From assembly GCA_003971905.1 (NCBI GenBank), contig RSEE01000019.1:372001-436000 (forward strand): DNA of 64,000 nucleotides, written 5' to 3'. Below are positions 56,290 through 64,000 of the stretch, piece by piece. How positions within the stretch are numbered: the first letter of the stretch is position 1; the number at the start of each line of letters is the position of its first letter. The notes under the pieces were generated by a model, which was not told where the DNA came from, ran no database searches, and saw only the letters and a list, made by a program, of their open reading frames with translations. This DNA is from Moniliella sp. 'wahieum'. Lineage: Eukaryota > Basidiomycota > Moniliellomycetes > Moniliellales > Moniliellaceae. A program made the translations under genes and the position numbers.

Positions 56290-59200
56290 ATGTCTGCGCC
56301 CATGGCCGGCATCTCCCTCACCCCCGCGCTTTCTCCGGCTCGTCCGCCGACTGGTACGCCGCCCCGCCGCTGCCACCCGCTCGCCGCCGCCTCCTCCCTC
56401 CCCCCCCCCGCCATCGGCATCACGCCGCCAGCTCGCCCCCTCGCCCTCCTTCCACACCGCCACCGCCTCCTCCCCCTCGCCCCCCTTCCGTCCATCTCCC
56501 CCTCCGCCTGCACCCGCCGCGTCCCCCTTCCGCCCCTCCCACAGCGTTTCCATCCGGACCAGCCCTTGGGCTGACCTGGCCCTGCCCAGCATGAGTGCTA
56601 TCGGAGTTGGCATCCCAGGTCCTCCCAGCTCGACCTCGGCCAGCACCGCCACCACCAATGTTGCCGGTGCCGGTGCCAATGGGAAGGTCTCCAGCCGTGC
56701 CCGTGTGGTTTCGCCCGTGTTCAATGTCGCTCTTTCCTCCCGCTCCCCATTTGCCTCCGCACCCGCGGCGGCGTCAACGTCGGCTGGCCACCTTTGTCCA
56801 CCCCCGCCTTGCGCAGTACCTCAGCATCGAACCAACTTGCTCCTGTCTATTATTCCGACTCCGAAACCTCTGGTGGGGTTAGCCGCGACTCGTCGCCGCC
56901 ACCCGATGGCGAGGTTCAGGCGCGCGCTGAATGGGAGCAGAGACAGCTGCTTAAGACAAAGCCAAGTCTTCATCTTCCCGCACCGCCACGAGGGCGTCCA
57001 TCTCACCAGGTAGAGACGGGGCGGATCCCCCATCATGTCCCGCATGCGCTGGGGTCACCCACGTGACCGCGACCGTGTCGAAGGGGTGCCAACGAACATG
57101 CCTGTGGCCCAAACTGCCGGGCCCCGACCCCTTCCTCCCGATCAAGTATTCGCAGCCGCTGACCCCTCGGTCCTGGATGGCTCAATGGGTGTTGTTACTA
57201 TGGTCGGCGAAGGTGCACCGCGGGCTACCACCCCTGGCCGGCCTTGGCAATCAGTCCCTAACCTTACATGGCGCCCACTCCCGATCCGGATCGGGACGCT
57301 CCCCTCCTGCCACCAACAAGTAGCCTCCCGGTAGCAGTAGGCGTGGCGGTCACGACACCTCGCAAGGAAAGCCTGGACATTCCCTTGTCCACCTCGCCTC
57401 GGCCTGACACCCTCAACTCCTCCCCCTCCGGTTCCAGAGAAGGATGCGCCCCGAGCCCATCAATCTACCTCCCCCCCTTTGGGCTCCCCACAGGAGCTGT
57501 CTGGCATCCTGGCTAACCCAGAGCTCGCTGGACGGGCAAGGCGGACTCGGTCAGGTTCGCGGGAGCAGCCTAACATTGTTTCCTGGCCAGGCCCACCTAC
57601 GGGGGCTGGTGGGGCTGGGCTGACGACTCAGCAGCTCCAGAAGCAACAGGCCAAGGACAACGCCGCTCGGTGGCTGCTATGGGTCGCGCCGGACCCTATG
57701 GTGCCATGAGTATGGGAAGCATGCGTGGTGCATTGGCAGAGAATGGGCCGTACCCAGCGTTTGGACCACCGGGCGGCAGCTCAGGGCATGCCAAACTTAC
57801 GCCAGCGGCGCTCAAGTACGCGATTTCTCTGCAAGCCCGCCACACTCCTGTTGCACCTTACGAGCTACCATCTGGTGCCCTTTTCCCAGCCTGCTTATCT
57901 TTCCGCGTTGCTGACGGGGCTTCCGAGTGATCCGCCTCCTCCTCCGGATGCTACTGTACTGGGTCCAAAGGGGGAAGCTGTCTTTTTCGGTCTGCTGCCG
58001 CAGCGGACGATGGTCGCGCCTTTTGAGATCCAGGCTGCTAAGAAACGTGATGCTCTATCACTGTATGCTGCTCATGGCCACCCCCCTCCTCCCGCTACTG
58101 AAGAGTCTGCAAGTGACCCGGATAAGCCCAAGTCTGGTCGGGACGAGGCATGCCTAGAGTGTCTGATGCGGGATCAGGACGTGATCGATATAATTGTCTC
58201 TGGGCCTCACGTATGGGACCGTCCATCGGATGCTGAGTGGTGGGCCACCTGTGCGGCGGAGGAGAAGCTGGATGCTCAATGCTTGCAAGGCCTTGTTGGC
58301 TACACTTCGGGAGGAGAGTCCCTATCGCACCCCCCTCGGCTAGCCATTCGAACGGATCCCTCGGCACCATGGCGCGCTCGATGACCGACTCGGGTGCAAG
58401 CGAGGAAGAGGGACTGCAGCAATCGGCCAGCCTGGCCCACGTGCGTGCTTTACGCTCTCGTCTCAAGGTCAAGCAAATTCGAAAAGGAGAGCGCCTGACT
58501 CTTGAAGCCCTGAAGCGGCACACCCAGATGGTATGTTTTTTTTTCCTCTCTATCGAAGCAGGCAGCTGACCGAACGTCACACCAGAACATCCCCGCCACC
58601 TCGCATCGCCAGAAGACCCTGCAAGTCTATTTGGCTGACCAGGCTCGCTATTTGGCTGAGGCCCAAGCTCTTTCTCAATCTCAGGCCCATCCGCCCACCC
58701 AATCAACTCACCAACCTGATGTCGGGAGCATCGCAAGTGACCGCTCTGGTGTGCGGATGAGCGGTGCCAGTCCTTACACCACGCTTGGAGGAATCGAGTA
58801 TGATAATGTGGTCCTACGCAAAAGCCCTTCTTCGCTCTCCCGCCCCCTTACTGCCCAAAAGGCCCATCTTCCGCCACTCACCAGTGGGGCACCTCGGCGG
58901 ATCGTTCATGAGCTGACTCTGGACGAGGCTGAAAGGAGGGAAAAGGAGCGGGACATTGCACTGGCTCAACAGGCACGCACCAAGTTGACCAGAGAGGGAG
59001 TGATCCCGAATGGCCCCAAACGCCTATGTCTGACGCATCGAAGGTGGCGCCCCGCTCTGTCTCAGCCCAGCTTTCAAGGGCTTACGATGGGGACGATCTA
59101 ACGCCGCCCGTCGCACCATTTGCTCCCACTCCTCTGCTCCTGGGAGCCCCTCCAGTCTGGGACCACCACGGGGGTCTTGGCCGTCTCCTCTTCCTGGCTC

Positions 59201-60611
59201 TGGGGTACCCGTCAGCGCTAGCCGCTTGGGCACTTCACCCGCTCCTTCTGCCTCTCTCTCCTTGCTGGACATGCACGTCGCCTTGTCATCTTCGGAGCGC
59301 AGACTAACCCCGCCTGCCCCGTCTGCTTTGGCCACTCAAGCGCTGGCTCAAGCACAAACTCAAGCACCGTTACAGTCTCAGTTTTCTCCTTCCTCATCGG
59401 GACGTCCGAAAACTCAAGGTCAATTCACTCCTGTCTCGAGTCCTTACATGTACGGTGCCAATTCTCTCTCCGATCCGGTTCGTGCGCCTCACCCCTCCAG
59501 CTCGCTCGTCGCCCCTGAACTTTCTACCGCACGGAGCCCCCCAAGGGCCGTTGGGACGGGGAAAAGAAGAAAGGTTGGAGGGCTCTTTTTGGCCGGGGAA
59601 ACACACCCCTACCTCTGCCCCTGCCTTGCCCCGATCCCTACTCCAGGTATGAGCCAACACGGGACAAACGGACACCTCTACACGTCAGCCTCCGATGTGG
59701 ACCTTCTTCAGCCTTCTCTTTCTCCAGCACCTCCAAACCCTTCCTCGCCCGAATGGGATGACTTGTCGCCTCCTCACGCCCCGGCCTTGACGGGATGGAT
59801 CCAACGAGCACGGCGCTCGACGGCTTCGCTCTCGAACCTGCTCGAGCGGGAACGAGAGCCTCGAGACAAGGAGGCGAAGGAAAGGGAGGATAACCAGGCT
59901 GCGCGCTCCCGGACAAAATCGTCAACCATGTTGCTGCCCGACCGGCGTTGGCCTGGTCACCCACATGCGACCATGCCATCTGCTGGTTCCAACAACCCAA
60001 ACGCCAACGCTCAGCGTCCCTTCTACCCTAGCGACCAGGGCGGCGCAGGGGAGGATTGCGCCCTTCCCCCCTCAACAAGTGGGGGTACCCTGCGCTCTGC
60101 CATCGTTCGTGGCCCAGGGACAGCCATGGCCCCCAGTCACGGGGTCGACCTCCATGTTTGGTTCAGCGTCACCACTGCTGCCCCCTGAGGAGTCATTGGA
60201 AGGGGCGAGGGACCGACATCGCTCTTGGTTGGCGCCGCAAGCACGTGCCCAAAGTGCCTTGGGTGTGCCCATGTCCATGCCCCAAGGGGCATTGCAGGCG
60301 CCGCATGGCGGCCACCCGTTCCCTGGCCAGGGCGCGCCCGGCGTGTCCGGCGTCTCAGCGGCGCCTCAGGTGTCGGCAATGGGTTCTTCCTCGTTGTCCT
60401 CCCTTCCGCCCACGCAACCTTGGCGTCTATCACCACTGCCCACGCGGGACCGGCTGCCGTTCCACCTCTGGTCGGGGAGAGGCTCCCTTCCACCGCGTTG
60501 TCCCCCGGGGTTTCCTCGGGAGGACGACGCGCGAGCCCGCACCGTAAATCGCTCCTGCCCAAGCTTCCCTTTGGACGCAAACGGGACTCGATGGCCGTCG
60601 AGCCATATTAG
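56290..60611 (+). CDS. Very large Pro/Ser-rich protein, unrecognised
   Basis: About 1,420 residues, largely low complexity (P, S, T, A). The ATG at 56290 gives MSAPMAGISLTPA; another plausible start is MSAIGVGIPGPPSSTS at 56591. Two parts look folded or conserved. The first is about 57670-58390: LTPAALKYAISLQARHTPVA, YLSALLTGLP and KAKKRDALSLYAAHG-like sequence. Then GRDEACLECLMRDQDVIDII and SGPHVWDRPSDAEWWATCAA form a Cys-containing motif (CLEC) that I associate with uncharacterised basidiomycete proteins. The second is helical, around the 55-nt intron 58531-58585 (KVKQIRKGERLTLEALKRHT; TLQVYLADQARYLAEAQALS). The C-terminus SLLPKLPFGRKRDSMAVEPY is basic. Frame breaks are frequent (at least ten). 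The function is unknown; it could be a cortical or regulatory scaffold. Confidence 0.55.
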
Positions 60612-61909
60612 ACATGTTTGATTCGCTCCCAACCCAACCTTTTCTCCCTGGCTCTCGTCGAGGCCTCTCGTCCTGGTCTCCTTCCCTCTTGACTTTTTCT
60701 TACCCACTTTGCACTTGGTCCCCCATCCTCTCTCCTCCCCACCTAGCTTAATTTTGTCCCACCTTGCCCCGTCCATCCGTTTTGTCTGCCCCAGTCGGGG
60801 AGGAGAGAGGATGGGCTTTGTTACGCTGTTCAAGGCACTCCCCACTGGCTCGCTAGGATTCCCAGCCTGGCCAATTTCCGATCGCACATCCACAATCCAA
60901 GGACGTTGGTTTTATTGGTTGTTCCCATCCGTAGCCGGGTCGGATCGCCGGCTTTCGCCCCTCCTCCTCTCTTTCACAGATCTTGTAGCCCCAAAGATGG
61001 CAGTACGCGCTGCCCTCCTTTGACAGCGGCAGGCGCCCATACGCCCTCACTCGTCTTAGGCCTTCATTCGCATGCGACAGGCGGTCGGCTGGATCCCCAG
61101 CGTGTTCAAGGTTCAAGGTTCAAGGGCTTCACCCATTTCGAAATCAGAGGTCTGGCTGGGCGGGTGCCCTGTGGCGCAAAGAGCGCGAGAGAAGGCTGGT
61201 GGGTCTTGTCATCCAAGCGGAGTGGGGGGTTCACCTCTTCGGAGATGCAAGAACCGCAGGATGCACCTGGTCCCACAGAGCGCGCCCAGCAGGCTTGGCC
61301 ATATCTTGCGGATCAGATAGGCAATCGTTTGCCTCGATTCAGGAACTTGAGTCGCAATGGCCAAACCGAGGACTCGAGGGAAGCCATTGCCCTAGTAGCT
61401 ACTAGGCATATAGGAGTTTCACTTGTTGGAAGCAGTTGAACGACGGCGGCTCTTGGTACAAGGCGACAGATGCTTCTTGGTGCCATGTCAGGAAGGGGTG
61501 CGCAGAGCTGCTGCGACTGCCGCCCGCGCGTATGTGCACGTTTGCAGGGTGATGTGGGTTCCACGTTCCTGCCTACTATACAGTGTACACTTGGCATGCG
61601 ATACAACTTCTGGTGGGTTGGTGGACGGGTGTAAGACCAGAGGAACCCAAGGAGTTGGGTGATGAACCTCTGTGGTAATCAAAGCAATGCAATCGCGATG
61701 GTGGTGGTTAAGGTCTAGGCCTTAGATCTAAGCCTTATGCCACACCTAGAGGAGACAGGGGTTCAAACAAGCCTGAGTGTACAGTGGAGGCTTCGGAGGT
61801 CAAACAAGGGGCAAAGGGTGATAATCGATAAGGTGCCTTGGCCTATGTACGGGACTGCGAGTCCCCACAACGGGAGACAAGCTCGTTGCAGTCATAGTAT
61901 CATTTACAG
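60612..61909. other. Intergenic, no gene recognised
   Basis: Short open frames only. Contains AAGGTCTAGGCCTTAGATC (61710-61728), related to the 6568 inverted repeat. Confidence 0.35.
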
Positions 61910-62400
61910 ATGAGCGTAACAAGGCTGGGACCCAGGAGGTCTGTGCTTAAACCGTCCCCCTCTGGCATCTGGCGTGTGCTGCTTATTGTTGGCGTCAAAC
62001 CCGTTTAGGAAACAGGGAGCCGCCAGCAATAAGTCACAGAACACTAGGGTGGCGCGCTTGGATACGAATGAGCGGGGCAGGCGTCCAAGCGGTGAACCGT
62101 ATCTCCCATGATGATACTCTCATCAGTTAATTCTTTCCAATGCATTGTAACCTCGCGTCGTCATAACCAGGGGGAAAGATGTTGGTTGAGTCGTGAGCGC
62201 GGCCCTTGCACTTGAGGTTCTTGTCGCATTCTGCTTTTGATCCATCAATCGAAGCAGATCCTTCTCCCGGCGTTCCGAAGGCGTTGCGGCAACAGTGCCC
62301 TCGTTAGTAGCGCAACCACCCTCCGATACGCAAACATCGCCTCCCGTAGTGCCACCGAGCCCCGTACCGTTCAACTGGGGCCGGTCAAGCTTCAAGCTCC
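61910..62400 (-). mobile_element. Decayed LINE 3' fragment
   Basis: On the minus strand the segment coding SERREKDLLRLMDQKQNATR and FPLVMTTRGY (62170-62300) matches the family's ERREKELLRLLEQ ... FPLVLTTRGYYG. Toward 61910 there is a weak match to the 3' tail (AAGGCTGGGACCCAGG, CTTAAACCG). Divergence is high. It resembles the older subfamily seen at 12075-12235. Confidence 0.65.
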
Positions 62401-63971
62401 ACTGGTGCAGTACAGTTTTCGCAGCCCATGGAAAGTAGGCCCGCTAAGGCCGATATGGAGCAAGCAAAAACTACGCCTCTCAAACCAAGACCCCACCCTC
62501 TACAGCTCATTAAGCTCATTGACGGCCAAGTCGATCACCGGGTTGACCCCGATGCCCCTGTGAGGTGACGCATAAAAGCGTAACGCGTAGAGAATGCAGG
62601 CATCAGTATGTGTGGATGGTAGATGGTGAGTGACTAGTGACTAGTGAGCTCTGCGCAATGGCCGACACGTATTGCCCGATATCACTCCCCAGGACGTTGT
62701 TGCCATAGAGCGGGGACAAGATGCAGCAGGAGGGAATAGGGGAAATCACCGACAATCGAGATGCTCGTCTGGGATCGCTGGTGTGTGCCCAGCGCCCATC
62801 GCCGATGGGTTGGCACCCAAACCGCGCGGGCTTTTCTCCCACGGTCTCATTGCCATCATGCATCAGTCATCGAAATCATCGCGTCAGCGCGTCAGTGCTC
62901 AGCGTCATCGATCACTGGTTTTTCCGTCCCACACAGCGTTCCCAACCCCCGCCGGCAGATCACCGACATGATGATCAAACGTCCTGCATCCTGTGCCATG
63001 TGCGGGCCAATGCGCGTGGGGACGTGTTGGGCGCGCCGGGGAGGATGGGACGGTGGAACGGTGGAAGGGCAGGATGGAACGTGGATGCAGGATGGGGCGG
63101 GTGCGGGCGGGTGGCAGGGGAGGCCCCAGCAGCCAGCGTATTTCCGCACATGGAGATGGTGTGGGGCATGCCAGTCGCACATGGCAGCACAAAAGGCGCC
63201 GCAGCGCTCGCGTGCGTTCTAAGGGCGGCGGGTGACCGGTGAAGGCCTGCGGGGGTAAGCGGTAACCGGTGAGGCTCACCCCTCTGCTTGGGGCCAAGGG
63301 GTGGAGGAGGGCAGGGGGTTCTGCTGTGGAGGATCTGCGCGGGGGGCTGATGCATGGGGTGTGCATGTGATTCATGGGATGTGTGATGCATGGATGCATG
63401 GATGCATGGATGCATGGATGCTGGGCTGGGCCGCGGGTGGGCCGCATTGGATATTGGCCAGGCCAGTGGTTGGTGTGGCTGGCCATTGGGCATGCAAGCC
63501 AGTGCGAGCGACGCGTGCGCCTGGCTCCCGGTTGGTGTTGGCAGCGTGCTTCGCTGGTCGCATCGGGCGGACGCAGGGCACGGGGGCTGTGTGCGGCTGC
63601 GGCTGGCGCCAGCGGGACAAGCCGGGCCAGGGCGCGGGGGGGACAGCATCGGCCGCAGTGGCGCTGTGCCTGCGGCTGGGGCGCATGGGATGCGTCAGCG
63701 CTCCAGAGCTTCCGCTGCAGCCGCAGATGCATCTGGGCAGCGGGCGCTGCGGGGCGGCGAATTACTAGTCACTAGTCACTCGTCACTCACACTCCAGCAT
63801 TCGGTTGAATAGTTGAATTGAGACGTTGAGCAAGCACGCCCAGCACACGTGCCACGAGCCAAGCGGGCCTTATCTGCCCCGCTGTTTTTATTGGTGCGGT
63901 CGAGCCCCTAACCCTCCCCTCCTCCCTTCTCCCCTCCACCCTCCACCCCACCCCCCTCCCCCCACCCAGCT
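62401..63971. promoter_or_regulatory. Intergenic with repeat motifs
   Basis: No supported gene; GC-rich open frames on both strands at 62720-63810 lack any domain. Repeats: GTGACTAGTGACTAGTGAG (62630-62648), GATGCATG repeat (63384-63421), ATTACTAGTCACTAGTCAC (63761-63779) followed by TCGTCACTCAC. A C/T-rich tract (63905-63970) precedes the ATG at 63972. Confidence 0.4.
63384..63421. repeat. (GATGCATG)n microsatellite
   Basis: About five 8-nt GATGCATG units. Compare 20116-20150 and 37001-37023. Confidence 0.85.
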
Positions 63972-64000
63972 ATGGCCATCATACGCACCGCCACAGCCTA
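63972..64000 (+). CDS. Possible first codons of a gene cut by window end
   Basis: An ATG directly after a 60-bp C/T-rich tract, the usual fungal promoter/5' UTR look, and about 180 bp after an ACTAGTCAC array. Reads MAIIRTATA before the window ends. It is too short to identify. Confidence 0.3.

Noticed and set aside
63384..63421. CRISPR-like array
   Set aside because: Plain microsatellite with no spacers, in a eukaryotic genome.

Overview
The window looks like nuclear DNA of an agaricomycete basidiomycete, most likely a Rhizoctonia/Ceratobasidiaceae-type fungus. This placement is an inference. It rests on short introns (about 49-106 nt, one of about 145 nt) with GTRNGT-type donors, CTRAC-like branch sites and YAG acceptors; dense genes on both strands; a purely eukaryotic gene set (eIF3k, Arp3, septin, STT3, epsin, importin alpha, EF-1alpha); and scattered copies of a degenerate non-LTR retrotransposon.

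Layout. 1-1.2 kb: the 5' part of a coiled-coil, gag-like protein (minus) next to a 385-bp LINE derivative. 1.6-5.9 kb: a five-exon zinc-finger/transposase-like gene. 7.3-9.3 kb: a MINDY-type deubiquitinase (minus). 11.5-12.2 kb: LINE 3' pieces. 12.9-16.6 kb: eIF3k (minus), then isopentenyl-diphosphate isomerase and ribosomal protein uL6 (plus). 18.1-19.2 kb: a DEK_C/SWIB chromatin protein (minus). 20.6-20.9 kb: another LINE tail. 23.1-26.0 kb: glutaredoxin and a Cdc3-type septin. 26.4-27.8 kb: Arp3 (minus). 29.5-33.3 kb: Obg-like ATPase OLA1 and an epsin (plus). 34.4-40.1 kb: STT3, ribosomal protein uS9 (S16) and EF-1alpha (all minus). 40.9-42.1 kb: an unrecognised protein (plus). 42.8-44.5 kb: importin alpha (minus). 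45.6-47.6 kb: the longest LINE copy (minus). 47.8-51.0 kb: a DUF2461 protein and a glycine-rich protein (minus). 52.9-55.2 kb: an AIF-like FAD/NAD oxidoreductase (plus). 56.3-60.6 kb: a very large P/S-rich unknown (plus). 61.9-62.4 kb: a decayed LINE piece. 64.0 kb: the possible first codons of one more gene.

The genes do not form one pathway. This is a normal housekeeping neighbourhood: translation (eIF3k, uL6, uS9, EF-1alpha, OLA1), actin, septin and endocytosis (Arp3, septin, epsin), N-glycosylation (STT3), nuclear import (importin alpha), redox (glutaredoxin, AIF-like) and isoprenoids (IDI1).

A caution applies to every coding entry. Almost every conserved gene is cut by one- or two-base frame changes, including essential single-copy ones, often in or beside short homopolymers or dinucleotide runs. 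The protein on both sides of each break is well conserved, so I read these as uncorrected long-read assembly indels and not as pseudogenes. Coordinates give the full gene span from start to stop across those breaks; intron positions are in the evidence text.

No rRNA, tRNA, CRISPR array or bacterial-type operon was recognised. The most unusual non-coding signals are a pair of tandem hairpins at the 5' end of the LINE family, recurring ACTAGTGAC arrays just upstream of several start codons, and a six-copy AGCGCT cluster upstream of the AIF-like gene.
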